Source of the DNA: Sipunculus nudus
Taxonomy: Eukaryota > Annelida > Sipuncula > Golfingiida > Sipunculidae
Assembly (NCBI GenBank): GCA_026874595.1
Contig: CM049313.1
Span: 68,380,659-68,444,658 of the forward strand
Length of the DNA stretch: 64,000 nt
Reading direction: 5' to 3'
Part shown: piece after piece, positions 20,935 through 33,682 of the stretch
How the letters are laid out: each line of letters begins with the position of its first letter
Numbering within the stretch: the first letter of the stretch is position 1
Program-made: the position numbers and the translations under genes
Notes under the pieces: model-generated
Database searches by the model: none
Seen by the model: the letters and a program-made list of their open reading frames with translations, nothing else
What the model was told of the DNA's origin: nothing

Positions 20935-23900
20935 ACGCGTGAAATCACAACTGAGTGGCAGACTTAACAGGGATTTCATATCAATTTTTCCTCAAAGAAA
21001 TGAGCCATATTGTTTGCATGTCCGGCTGAACTCCGTAGGGAAGCGCACTTTTCAGGCTCATCTTTGTTTTACGGCACCAGTATATGAAAGTCGGGACACG
21101 GCGCAATCAGCGGGGAGACCTTATGTTTCGTGAAAACTACCTCGATTTTCTTTTCTCTAAGCCTAGTGATCATCCGACCTAGCGTAACTACTGAGCTCCA
21201 TGTCTACCAGTTTGCTGAATCTCATGTACAAAAAGTAGACCAGCCAGTGGCCGATTATGTAGTGAAAATAATGTGGGAACATGTCTTATCTTAATCCGTC
21301 AAAAGCCTCGAATTTTTATCTTAAATCGTGTTTTGTTGGTATATATATGTTTTATTTGATGTTTTAATTATTCTTCCAATTTCATGCACCTGCTCTGAAA
21401 ATAGTTTTAATTAGGCTAGAGAAACTCCATGAACCGTAAAACGGATCAAATGCTCACGCTACTGCTATGAGGTTTTGATGGTTAAGGAATCACGTTTACG
21501 GCTGGATTATATCCTACATTAATCATCCTACAATCAAAAACTGTAGCTCAAGAATTTCTGCTTTTAACAAATGTAACTACTTCACCGGTATTTTGTTTCT
21601 GTTTATTTCCCTCGATGCTCTGCTCTGATGTCTATTTAAAATGCTACGAGTATGATTGACAGTTTCGGAAATCATCTTAATCATTGTTCATAGGGTCACT
21701 CATGTTCAATGTTATATCAGGAAAAGGGTCATTTCCCTGGGAGTGAGATGGCCATTACTATCCAATCACACGGGAAATTTATGCCAGAGGGTAATGTACT
21801 GTATTTCCGTTTAACTTTTACCGATGCGTCCCCATTGATTTCCTAATCCTCGGCTGAGTAGCAGTAGAATCGAAAGGAAACTATTAAGCGGATACTCTGA
21901 GGCGTGTTCTGGGTCTTATCCTTCATTTATAAAGATAATGGGGATATAAGCAATGACAAACCCATCAATAAACCTATTAGTACTTAAAAAGAACAACCTT
22001 CGTTTAGCAGAAAGTCATATATTAACCTGGTCTCTGTGGATATTGTTTGTAACCATTCCTGTTCACAGTTAGATTGTTCGTGTGTGTAGGTATTCTAACG
22101 TACTTACGTAAACGAAAACTGGAGATATTTGTCTTTTGCATCTCTTTTGCTGGCAAAATGTTAAATACCACCTACCTGATTTATAGCAAAACAAAATAAA
22201 TATCTCAGAGAACGGCGTAAGCGTCGTTGACAAAAATTATCATGCTCAGCGCTCATATTATGGAAGGCATCAGTAGAAAAGTATATAGGAACACATTTGG
22301 ACGGGTAGGAGTAGGAAACCTTTATTTATGAGTAAATTATATTTATATCTAGGATAATCTAGGACAATATAGTACTTTTGTCTCTTTTTTAATTCCACAA
22401 GACTATTTTACGTCTCAAAATACAGACAACGGGTGTAGAGGTTACCCCTAGCAGTTTAGAAATTGGTTTATATAGATTCTCATATACCTGTTCATGCCCA
22501 CGACGTCTATAGTCTCTTAGGGTTATTTATTCAGGGTAATAGTAATTAACAGTAAATGTTTGTAGAAAAGTTAAACTGGACCATAGTTCTCCAGGCCGAT
22601 TAACTAGTCATGTATGCCTTTCTCCTCGGCTTGACATTAACAAATTATGAAGCAATATCCCTCATGTTCAGACCAGCTGTCAAATTAAGTGGACATACAT
22701 GAATGTTTAAGTCACTGCTGCAACTTTGTTCCCCTGAGGAATAGTTTGCACGTTTAGACTGAACGTGCGCTTAACAGTTGTTGAAGGTACAAATGTTCTT
22801 AAATGTAGTCTCAGGAATTTTTGAACTTCACAATACAGAGCAAAAAATATTTTCTAAGATGTTACTGCACTTTAAGCCTGTCGCATTAACAGCTCTTCCA
22901 TTAAATTATCCCCAACATGCGTTGTTTCCAAAGCTGGAATAACAACAATGTGCTGTTGTTGCTTTTGTTAATCAAAATCATTCGCATAGCTCTGAGGTGG
23001 CTCCAATTCAAAGGTATGAGATTAGGATGCAGAGAGAACCCCTTCTATAGATATGACGAGGTTAAGGGTGTCCTGGTCACACCTTGGTAGAGTTCACTGA
23101 TAATTCTTTCCAGAGTCTCAATGTATTGTTGACTGTGGAAGTGATCTGCTGCGGATAATTGCATGGCATTCTTTTCAAGCGAGGAAGTTTTGCTGGATCA
23201 GTTCTGTTTTCAGCTTTTGCCAGAACTGATGACGTCAGAGTACTGCTACAACAGGTGTGCTCAATGACTCTGCATTATTTTCTTTTGCAAGATGGCCAAC
23301 CTGTCTATATATTCATGTCCCCATAACCGATGAACCAGCATGCCCCCCTCTCACTCTTTCCATATATATTCCCTCTATAATTATATACAGTTCAGTCATG
23401 ACGTAACTTCTCCCTCTGTATTAGCCAATTTTAGGACACATGATGGACATTTTAGAACATATCATATGGGTGAACATGTTGCGAACCTGAAGAAAAGAGA
23501 TGAGTTGACATATTCTGAGTTAAATCAAATTACAAAGTGAAGTATATTGGCAAGTTTTTCTTTATTTTCATTTACCACCTTTCGGACACTACCACAAATT
23601 ACGTTGCTACGACAAATTAAGTCTGTGATAGGACAGTTCCATACCGTTTCTACCGGACATAGAGGCTGGTCTTTTTTCTAGGTGTTTCCCCGAAGAAACA
23701 ATAACGTAAATATAGTATCAATAATAAATATATTATCGGGAATCTAAATTATATTTTGCTAAAGACTAAAATTGGATGAAGTTCCGAGATTTTTTTAAGG
23801 GCCTAAATTGTCGCCGTTTATTGAATAATCTGTGTATGTGTGAACTTCATCCGAACACTCTCTAGACATATCTACACTTTTTGTGAACAAAAAAAAGCCA

Positions 23901-24239
23901 TAAATCGCGAATGTGCCTAGGGTGGTTCAAACAGTTTTATCCATTTACACTACAATTAATTTGACCAAACGTTTTTTACTTTGTGCGTAAACACACCTAT
24001 AAATTTACTTTGCGATCTCGAAAACGAGAGATGTATCTGTAATCAGTATAAGACTCAGATTTAAATATTCTTAAGAGTATACCTACGCAGGTTACAATAT
24101 ATCCTGTCGCAGCGTTTTACCCTATGATATAATACATCGTTGTATCCATGGCGGTGCTTGTTGGTTTAAGGCGCGGTATTCTACTAAGAAGAAATATACC
24201 CGTAGTGTCATAACTTGCCAACTGTTCATAACAATTTAG
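20935..24239. other. Mostly unrecognised, faint old copy of the block A region
   Basis: No gene is visible. Around 21826-21940 CCCATTGATTTCCTAATCC, GAATCGAAAGGA and GGGTCTTATCCTTC match, in order, 24588-24670 (TTGATTTCTTAATCC, GGTTTTATCCTT) and 31708-31800 (CATTGGTTTCTTAACCC, GGTTTTCTCCTT). This suggests an older, more degraded copy of the duplicated region. Confidence 0.35.
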
Positions 24240-24409
24240 CAACTGGGGCTTCACAATTATTTACCTTTGGTGAATTTATATCTCCAATTGTATATGTCAT
24301 ATACAGTCTGGCGACTAGACATTGGCCCTTTGTAATCATTCACAGTAGAGACGCCAATAATCTGCGAGACATCTCTGTATGCTTGCAGGCGACTATATTA
24401 CTCCCCTGA
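24240..24409 (+). pseudogene. Candidate receptor exon relic (ANF_receptor-like)
   Basis: After ACAATTTAG, a possible splice acceptor, an open frame reads ATGASQLFTFGEFISP, IYSLATRHWPFVIIHSRD and NNLRDISVCLQATILLP, then TGA. The run Trp, two residues, F-V-I-I-x-S-x-D, then L-x-x-I-x-x-x-L-Q is how the second lobe of ANF_receptor domains begins, most like the glutamate-receptor version. It corresponds in position within the fold to the block A segment at 38002-38246. No downstream donor is clear. The assignment is by pattern only. Confidence 0.3.
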
Positions 24410-26920
24410 TACGGATGTCATTGAGACATCGGGAAATATAGGAAATGAAACAAAAACACAGGTCACATAACTTTCAATAATACTTGGTTCTGGAAAATAA
24501 TTTAGACTAGATGCACCCGTGGGAAATTCCAAGATAGTTACAAGATAAATAGTATTTTAATGATCTGGTAATTTTTTTTTGTCTCAATTGATTTCTTAAT
24601 CCCCCCATGTTTTCGGTTGAAAGAAGGATCGCTATTTCGCTGATACTGGGCAAAGGGTTTTATCCTTCAAAAGTATACAAAGCATGCTGGAATAATTATA
24701 CTCCAAGATAAAATGGACAGAAGAATGTACGGCATATTTAAATAGACATATTTTGACACAGAACATTCCGGACGCTTTTACAAATAATCAGTATCAATAT
24801 TAGAAGAACAAGTAAAAAAAGGTAGGGTTCACATGTGTGACTGTATGCACACATTATAATGTAAACCAGGAAAACAATAACTTTAAACTGTTATTTTTCT
24901 CTGGCATGCAGAGAAACGAACTATCAATTCAAAATGGTATCTCTAAACATGCGTAATTATTACCAGAACTCCGTTGAACTTGCGATGTTATCTATGATCT
25001 GTAGCCAGTGAAAGCATAAAGGAACCATGCATGCATACGCAAAGAGAATACCGTGTCGCAGGATTAACTCAGACAAATCTAGTTAATTGTAATGTAGTCA
25101 GTTGTATGATGATAAAAGGAGAAATAACGGGGTTTGGCTATTAAACATCTTTTTGTTTTACTTCGTTCGAATTTGACAGGCATTCATTTGTTTGACACAA
25201 TGTGAAGATTCTGGTACATGCTTTATAAATGTCATCAATTGCAGGGAGTACAATCTATTAAAATGTTTTATCTAAATATTCTATATGACAAAACGAGGCA
25301 TTTAACTTTAAATATGCTTGTGTGTATATTTACGTATTCTAATATTAAGAAAAGCAATAGGACAATAAAATAAGGTATGTCTGTAAATATAAATAAAGTG
25401 AATCACCATCAATTAACATGTCATACATTCCAACCCTGTAATATAGTGATATAATGCTTATCTGTAATCCTTTAACAAGATATGGTTATAAAAAAACACA
25501 CTGTACACATATCTACCACCATATATTTCCTTTGATTTAACCGAGAATCTTAAAAATATCCCGAAATACTGTATGAAAAGCTTTTCACAGATACAAATAC
25601 CATACGACGAATACACTCTTACAAGTATTATTCCTGATATAGATGGTTCAAACCTTTGGGTTTTAGAAGAAATGGCACAAGGACCCAATCTTTCTTATTT
25701 CTAATTAAGACAGACCAATATGTTATAAAAATATTGTAAACAAAACTCATCCTTAACCTGGTCATCAGTGTTATTTTAGCATTCTTGCTCAAGTTACACA
25801 TCCAAACGAGGTACGGATAAACAGTATGCACGGCAAGATACGGATCTTAGAAGTTAAATCCCAACTAATAAATTTCCTCATCCTGATGTTTTTAATGCTT
25901 CATTACGTGATAAGATGTGGTAAAATCTCTAATAATAACCTGAGTGGAGTCTGGATATTTGTTTCGGTCTTCCACACCAGCTTAATCTGTATTATTCCGA
26001 TTAAAGCAATCCTCTTTCAGCTGAATTAATCAGTCTCTGGTTCTTTACGAGACCATGGCCCTTGAGTATAAGAGGCAGTCATACAAACTCTCAGCATATT
26101 AATCAACCCCCTTCTTCGTTACAAGCCCTTGCTTGTCCTTACCTCGGAAAAAGGCTCCCCCATATGGAGAGACTTTTAAGAACTTTTAAGTGACTTTTAA
26201 GAACTTTTATCCAGAAAAGAACTTTAACCCGGTTTACTTTTAGCGCACACAGGACTGCCCATGCGAGATTAACCATGAGATTGCTTAACTATGATGATAT
26301 TGTTTGGTTACATTTGGTAGTCCAAGGTTGTATATTCAGGAACATAAATAGCTTACCCAGATCGTTATCTCACATTTCTTGTATATATTCTATATAACAC
26401 CCGATCTAACAAAAAAAGGCAATATAACTATTCTAATTCCGTGATTAAAACAACTCTTGTGCTGGGAATACATACATATCCTTTTCTATCATTACGTGCA
26501 TTATTATAAACGAACGCTTTAATCGATCTCAAATACCTCACGTCTGCACGTGAGAAAGAGAAAATACAAATAAAATGGCCGTATATTTGTATTGTACATA
26601 AGACTTTATATAAATTTTCTAATATAAGGTTTAACCTGATGGAAGAGTAATTATATGAACTATTTATTGTGGGTGGGTCAAATTTTTAATATTGTTTAAT
26701 GGGGTTATTTAGATTTTAATGTGGCATGCTGTACCCTTACGCACCTTCTTGTGCTATAAGCGCGGATAAATACATGTTATGGATCAAATTCATGGTCTCT
26801 TTGTCGAGTATTTCGAAGGTTATATTTGTTCTCAAGAGTTTTATTTCTGTTACTTGTGAATAGAAAAATGTGCGTTTTCTTTTTAGAAAACAAAACTTCA
26901 TGTGCTGTGGATTTCGTTAA

Positions 26921-27467
26921 AGCCCCTACATAGGTGCCGGATCAACATGGATCACATCCGGTACGATCCGGCGTGTAAACCGTGTAGCCGCCGTGATGGT
27001 CCGCGGCGATCCTTGTTGGTCCTGGAACGTCCGGGAAGGTCCTTGGGGCTTCGGGAGGCCGACACGGCAGTTTTGGGAAGTTCAAAACTGCCGTGTTCGT
27101 CCGTGACGGCACGAGGAGATTGCGACATCCGAGGCGGTCCGTTTAGCCGCCGTTTAGGGTCCGGGGACAGCCGTAGCTCTGCCTTGATTGTCCGTGTGAG
27201 TCCTTGATAGTCCGGGATGGTCTGTGTTCATCCGGTGCCGTCCGTGTCTCTGCCGTGTTTGTCCGTGTTGACCTTAGCTCTGCCATGACTGTCCGTACTT
27301 GGTCATCCGTGTTTGCCTGGGCTCGTCCTTGTAGTTGCCGTGTCGTTTGACGACCGTCGAGGCTCAAAAACCCCAAAATAAGCACGGATCATATCGGATC
27401 TTGATCCGGCGGGATCCGGCACTTTCCGTGACTTCCGTGTTCATTCGTGCTTTAATGGGACTGGGGC
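26921..27467 (+). mobile_element. TTAA-flanked GC-rich element with periodic GTCCGTG words
   Basis: A 547-base GC-rich island in AT-rich DNA, bounded exactly by TTAA at 26917-26920 and 27468-27471. Left end AGCCCC; right end GGGGC(T). Inner subterminal words GTGCCGGATC and GATCCGGC recur inverted at the other side (near 26934 and 27410). The middle consists of degenerate GTCCGTG/GTCCTTG/GCCGTGT words about 10-11 bases apart. TTAA target duplications are typical of piggyBac-type transposition, so a non-autonomous element is the simplest reading. Open frames inside follow from base composition and show no known domain. Confidence 0.55.
27062..27096. repeat. Perfect 14-bp hairpin inside the GC-rich element
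   Basis: ACACGGCAGTTTTG (27062-27075) and CAAAACTGCCGTGT (27083-27096) pair perfectly around a 7-base loop. Confidence 0.9.
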
Positions 27468-30400
27468 TTAAAAGAAACTTACACCCCATGCTATTTACAC
27501 TGTGTAGGCAAACCTGTACCTCGTATGTTTACGGAAGTTGTTCTTGCAATATCTGCCACTTAAAGAACTCACAAAAGAGACCTCTTTGTTTCCTTTTTGC
27601 TTCAATATTGGTGCTGAATATCTATAAATAAGACACTTGTTGCGTGAACTATATCATGATAATTTCAATCTGGAAACCTAAAGCAATATTCAACTACATT
27701 TCAAGATACAAAATCAAAATTATGATAGCAGGTTCGACATACTGCAAAGTAAAAGATCAAAAAAAAAAAAATTTAATTAACCATCAAACTTTGGCTAACT
27801 TTTATAAAAAAAAGACTTAAGTAAACATAAATGTATATGAAAATTTTCTTCAAGTAAAATTTAGTTTTGATAGTAATAGAAGGTAAAAAATATAATTGAC
27901 CCGAAATGTGTTCACAAAAAGGTACTAACTTTAGAAATACAAGTGAAATTAAGGTAGGTCTTTATGCGATTTAGAAAAAAATCGGGGATATTTACTTGAA
28001 TGTATGGAATGGTCCAATTGATGTAAACAATTAAACTCATTTTTGTACGGAAAGTGAGGACCGTATTTCAGTTACTTTAGATGTAACGATCATGTAAAAT
28101 CATGTCAAAAGATGAACATTTCAAAGTTTTACAAATTTATGGGTGTTGATCAGTTATGTGTTCATTAGGTGTGATTAATAATTAATTAGGTTGTGCTAAT
28201 AAATTAGCATAGCTAATGCTAGAACAACAGTTAGTAGACATGGGGTGGCAATGTCCCTTTCCCTAGAGATTGTTTTAATCACATAAACCTCATGCAAAGC
28301 AGTGCAAATGGAAAATACATTTAAACGCGAGTAGGTAAGTTAATGAAAAATACTTCAGGTGATATTTTTCTTGTAAAAATAGTTGCTATAAAATCCTGAG
28401 CTAACATGCAATATTTCAAAGCGCTTGCCGGTATCGTTGTATTTGACTATATAAGTAGATAAATATCATGAGAGCACCGTTTTGTTCACTAATGGGTTTT
28501 CTAGCTTCCCTCAGTCATAGGAGACACGGCGGCCTGAAAGCACATAGGGAGTTCCGGGGGGCAGGGACCGCTCAGGCAGATTTATTTATTTGTGAGTCAC
28601 GTCTATTCCTTTTAGTATAATTGAAGAAATGGTTATGTCGCAGCAAGCTGTAATATGATTTTGCTTTTAGACTGCAGCAAGGTGACAGTGGTATCCTACT
28701 TTCTGTCATGTAGAGGCCGTCTATTCACTTCTCATGCTATTATAAGTCTGGTGTTCCTTTAATTGACTACAGGGAATTTCCTGCAAGGTTTTAGTTAATT
28801 TAACGGTTTAACTCAAATAAATATTTTTGTTTACATTTCAGATATATCAAAGGTTTATACTGATTATAATGCATTGCAACAAAAAAGTTATGATATTGTT
28901 TTCATGCTCTTCTAAAGGATTATTTGGCGCGTTATTATTTCGTATGTGACATAATTATGTAATATAAATGTTATAAGCATGACCGGAATCAGAAACGAAT
29001 GAAACAGCCGAAACGCCATGGGTGAATAAGTAATTCATTATAAAATAATTGTTGAGAGTTTCACCCGTAAACACAAAGGGAGGCTGGAGTTGGGAGAAGA
29101 TCACTTGACGTCCACATCTGCTGCAGGATATTTGTCTTCCTGTTGAATGAAATCCGATGAGATTATACCAAGGAAAACGAGAAATGATACATGTTAATGT
29201 GTCTGATGATTTTCTAGAAAACGGATCCATCACTTATTAATAAGATGGTAGATAAACTTTAGGTAAGTCTTTGTATTCTATGTTAATAATAATGAATTAT
29301 AATAATGATTCATTGATTATAACTTCAATGGCCATTACAGTATCCTTAACAGGAAGAAAAGATTTATAATTCATTTACCTAGTATTTCAGTCGTAAAATA
29401 CCATTTACAACAGTCTAACTCCACTTATCATAAAATGTCGTGTGAAATAACGTTAGCATTTTTTAAAATACTAAAGAAGAAGACTTTTCTTATCCTAAAA
29501 TAAATTTGAAATTATATCCACTGTCTAAAGATATTTCTGTGTCTTTGGCATAACATGAAAAATTGAGAAAAGGCAAACCCACTGACATTTTCCGTTACAT
29601 AAGTTATGCGATACTCATCTTAGTTATGTTAACTAGGATCTCTTAGTTATAAACACAAAACAAAAATGATGAGATGTAGATGCGTTGCACTTTCTGGTCT
29701 GGACAAGGCACTTAAGAATGTATCTTTGTTAATGGGTAAGTTCTCAGGTGATGTCCGTATCCTAGACAACAGTGAAGCGATCTAGAAAATAATGAACATA
29801 ACAATAAATGTGGACTACAAAAGATTTTAGCTGGAGAAAAATTGGAGTATTGATACTGTTTTTCTCGATTTTGAAATAACAGAGTCACGGATAACAAGGA
29901 AATAAATAAAGATCTTACAAAACAAAATCGCATATCTGTTTTTTTTTAGCATATTTTGTTTAAGGTTTCGTTCGTGAACATATAGTTTGTTAAATAATAT
30001 GTTTCTATCTATAGAAGTCCTTGATCTATAGAAAGTATACCTCGAACTCGAATTATTGTTATCACGAGTGGATTCATGTTCAGTATTCTCTACTCTGAAT
30101 ATAAAAGTGCTATAAACATACGCTGCCAATCCCTTGGTGAAGGGGTTACTCAAGGAGCATGCGGATCATATTATAACTTAACAAAGACCGCTTATTTCTT
30201 TTGCAGTATAAACAATGTTCCTTGTGCTGGATGCATAAAATTTCTACTCTCGGATAAAATAACATCTTTGTTAGTGTGCAATAACCTTCCTCTTAACAAA
30301 ATAAATGCAGTGGAGCATCCCGTGATTCACCGAGGGATTAAGACCCGACCTACCTCTTTCCTTGTTTGGTGCATGAGTAAGATGAGGTGGACGTTTTCAT

Positions 30401-32688
30401 TACAACAAGTTTACAAGACGGTACCTTAAATATCATACGTAGCTAAATAAAAGCTGACTTTGAATAACCTTAATTATTAATCGATTCATTTTCCACTATG
30501 AAAAAATCTATCATTGTATAATATTAATACGTCCAATGTATCAGTAATTTGGATTCAGATCAAGGAATTCTAGAACCAATACTATCGATAATTAGGTATA
30601 AGGGGGCCATCCATATCGGGAAATGGGAAATTATAAAAAAAATCTGCCAGAATAGGAACAATATCAGTCCCTATTGACAGAAGTACTGGCATTATCTGTG
30701 CATTTTAGTCAACACATGTAGGCAAATAGCAAAAGAACCCTGCTTTGATCACTAATGAGTTTTTTCAAATTCCGTCAGCCAGCGGAAAAAATGTAACATA
30801 AAATAAATTCTCGACAAATGGACCACTGAGACAAGGTTATAAGCGGGTATGTTCTTACAGTACAATTGAAAAAAAAGTTGTTCTGCAGCATTATTACTTT
30901 TTAGTATATCAATGTGATTGCCTCAGCTCTGGATAAATCTTTTCTTATGCAATTCTTTTAAATGTGTATCACATTTGGTGTAGGTATATCATTGAATGCA
31001 AAATTTAATGCAAACTTATCCAGTTGAAAGAGAAGTCTACCTCTCGGCTTAACAAAATAAACATTTTTTTTCCGGTTAAACGGTTCAGGTGCACATAATG
31101 TAATAGTCATATACTAGTAAAATAACATATGATAACCATAAAAAGTTATAATTATGAAAAACTTTTATTTCAATCAATTTCATATGTTTAAGTTTAGACA
31201 CTGAGTATGCATAGAACAGATAGACAATTTTAAATGATTATTATAATAATACAGAATACCTTTTGAAAAAGACTGGCTTCGCATATCATAAATTGAATTT
31301 TGAAATAACCACCATATATTAAATAAAAAGTGCACGTTTCCTTTTCTAGAATAATTTTGAATAATTGTCAATTGTTCCATATTTTCCTGTAAGTAATAAT
31401 GACTTCAGATGATTTGCCCTTTTTAGTCATATTAAAGAAACAATGAGACCTAATTTCAATGAGGTTACAGATGGAATAATGAGATGATAAGGAACCAGAA
31501 AGTCATTAACTGCAGACAAACTTATGTATGATAAATGACTTTCTGAGTCATGGTTAATAGGAAGGAAAAGTGCCAACTTGAAAAAGACATAAATAATTGA
31601 TTGTTCGTCTGATAAATTGTTCACGCGTCGGTGCCTTCACCGAAGGTGAGTGAGAGAGTTGCAGTTTGGCACAACACAGTTATATATTGTCTGCCAGACT
31701 CCCATTGTTGCATTCTTCATTGGTTTCTTAACCCCCTTATGTTTGTGGGGAAAGAAAGATCGGTATTTTGGGGATTCCTGGTCAGGTGGTTTTCTCCTTC
31801 TGTTATATATATTTACCACTCGTTGATTGATTATTTGATATTGGAGGGCATATTATCCGCCCAAAAGGAATTCCATTTGTCGGGTTTATAAAGATATTTA
31901 TGGGTGACATTTTAATACAAAGTATATTTGAGAAATTATTTTCCAGAATAGAAAAAAACAGAAGAAAACATTTGATCTTTAAAGTGAACAAATATTATGG
32001 TTTGCGTGACATTGAATGTAATCCAGTACATTCTGTATACTCTATGCTATTAATTATCAAAATTAACATTTATTTCCTAAATATTCTAAATGTCGGTTTA
32101 TGCGAGTAGCGGCACAACCCATACTGTTCACACGTTACTGTGTTAGCACAATCTAATCGTCAAAGAATGAGGCACATAGAATATCCCCGATGTATGTTTA
32201 GTATTTGATTTCAATATTGAAATATGGCTGCTTTTGTTCAACAAAAACGGTCAAAGAATGGGTGACTCATATTTAATACACTCTTTTTCTTTAAGAAATA
32301 AGTAAATTGCCATTACTATGCAGGAGGTAAAAGAGAATAAGGTAACTTTCGGTTGTAATAATTCCCTTCTGCTGCAATATTGACAAGGGGATAATTATAA
32401 ATTACCTTTAAACCCCTTATCATTCCGACTGATGCTCGCCCTACCTAGAAACAAAGTGATAAGGAACCTAGTGAATAAGAAAGGACTACAATTTTGCACT
32501 AGCTATAAAATGTTAACTATTACGCTATGTAAATATCCCGCCGTTTTTATTCCTCTTCACGACGCTATCCATGCTCTGCAGCTAGTGGTAAAATAATAGC
32601 ATCAGAAAGAGTATTCCCCCACGACGGGACTACTCAGACAAATTAGGTTATTTCTGATCATGTCTGCTGTTTGAAGATAAAAGAAGAA

Positions 32689-32703
32689 ATGCTGGCGGCA
32701 TGA
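32689..32703 (+). promoter_or_regulatory. Short upstream ORF overlapping the signal-peptide start, block A
   Basis: ATGCTGGCGGCATGA encodes four residues and its stop overlaps the ATG of the signal-peptide exon (ATGA). The identical 15 bases occur in block B at 41432-41446. The preceding 50 bases are also almost unchanged between blocks (CTCAGACAAAT, TTATTTCTGATCA, GTCTGCTGTTTGAAGATAAA). Confidence 0.4.
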
Positions 32704-32764
32704 CCCTCATTATGTTATCATCTTTTTTTGTTTTCTCGGTAATAGGCATAACTTTTTCTGGCAC
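32700..32764 (+). pseudogene. Signal-peptide first exon, block A
   Basis: The frame codes MTLIMLSSFFVFSVIGITFS then G and a split codon, and meets a good splice donor, GGCAC/GTAAGTG, at 32764/32765. A short N-region and a hydrophobic core of about 15 residues make this a typical secretory signal peptide. Block B has an equally long open frame at the matching place. Retention of length, frame and hydrophobicity despite many base changes suggests past selection on the protein. I take it as exon 1 of a secreted or membrane receptor whose later exons follow at 33.6, 36.4 and 38.0 kb. Whether this copy is still transcribed cannot be told. Confidence 0.45.
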
Positions 32765-33039
32765 GTAAGTGTTACTTTAATTATTGTATAAGGCGCTACC
32801 TGATTTCGTACACATGTACAATATGGGATGACATGCACAGACTAGAGAATAGCCATTGTATTTTTAAATGTTGCGGACTCTAATACATTAACTGTATAAT
32901 AAAATAAAAAATATAGTCATCATATATTATCAAAACAAAGCTTATTTCTATACTAATTTTTGTCATTTCAGAAGTTATTCGGAAAAACATACTGGGATTT
33001 TCTGTAAATCTTAAGTTTGCATGTTACCATGTATGATGC

Positions 33040-33143
33040 AAGGATGTTCTGGACCCTTAAACTATCTCAAAGTTATCTAAGGAAACTCCAGCATGTACAG
33101 AATACCGCGGTCAGGATTGTAACCGGATCTTCAAGGTCAGATC
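33040..33143 (+). pseudogene. LINE ORF2 C-terminal fragment, block A
   Basis: Codes SYLRKLQHVQNTAVRIVTGS and SRSDRF. This matches the block B fragment at 41850 (LRILQYVQNTAARIVTRLHW), which continues into a LINE 3' end. In block A the LINE is cut off right after the SDR codons and the sequence resumes at a point matching 44301. The LINE was therefore present before the duplication and its tail was deleted here. Confidence 0.6.
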
Positions 33144-33587
33144 GTTTTATCGGTTCCAAGCAGGTAAGCAAAGGAAACCATTCCGGCTTAGAAGTCACCA
33201 TTACCTACTTTTTTCAGTCTTTAATTAGACACGTCTATATAGATGATACATTTGTAGTAAATCCTTAAACAGGACAAAATAGATAAATTTTTACTTTTGC
33301 TTATTTCACATTTTTTAAAATAGATAGAATGTGTGCCATTCAAGGTTAGCACTCAAAGACTTGTTAAAGTTATCTCTACACTTTCCATATGACTGTTCGT
33401 AGATTAATCCGGACTGATATATATATATATGTGTGTGTGTGTTTGTTCGAAATTATCCTAATTGAACGTATCTGTTTTGGAGTAAAGCGATGTATATCCT
33501 TGGTCAATAGCAGGATAATCATTTATAAACCTGATTCAAGCATTCCTCTTTCCACTGGAGTAGCCCTTCTCTGGTTCTTTTCTTTAG

Positions 33588-33682
33588 ACTAGTCCTACAT
33601 TATTCGAGGTAGTCTAGATCATTCTCTGGCATTAGCCGTCCACTCAGTGGTACAGCTCCGTATTTGGCTTTATATGATATAG
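33588..33682 (+). pseudogene. Candidate receptor exon, first helix of the ligand-binding domain, block A
   Basis: Follows CTGGTTCTTTTCTTTAG, a strong pyrimidine tract plus acceptor. From 33593 the frame reads SYIIRGSLDHSLALAVHSVV then QLRIWLYMI and stops at 33680. Block B has the same 29-codon frame without indels (46416-46505). The pattern D-x-S/A-L-x-L-A-V fits the first helix of ANF_receptor domains. In this copy the codon just before SYI is TAG, so either the acceptor has moved or the exon is dead. The donor is unclear. Confidence 0.35.

Larger units (their letters stand above)
24410..30049 (+). repeat. Old degraded copy of the block A/B sequence
   Basis: Scattered collinear matches to block A. 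Examples are 24588 with 31714; CTCAGACAAAT then GATAAAAG.AGAAAT at 25068-25118 with 32633-32690 and 41376-41433; TCTCTGGTTCTTTAC (26033) with 33568; and CACTAATGGGTTTTCTAGCTTCC (28485) with CACTAATGAGTTTTTTCAAATTCC (30750). The signal-peptide ATG of blocks A and B is absent from this copy (25118-25160). Apart from the TTAA-flanked element at 26921-27467, I see no intact feature in this stretch. Confidence 0.4.

Noticed and set aside
26902-27385. Open frames of 80-101 codons on both strands
   Set aside because: They are a by-product of the GC-rich periodic sequence of the TTAA-flanked element, with no domain.
30076-30429. 117-codon open frame as a gene
   Set aside because: Most of it lies in a 280-base stretch absent from block B, and it has no recognisable domain; its start overlaps duplicated non-coding sequence.
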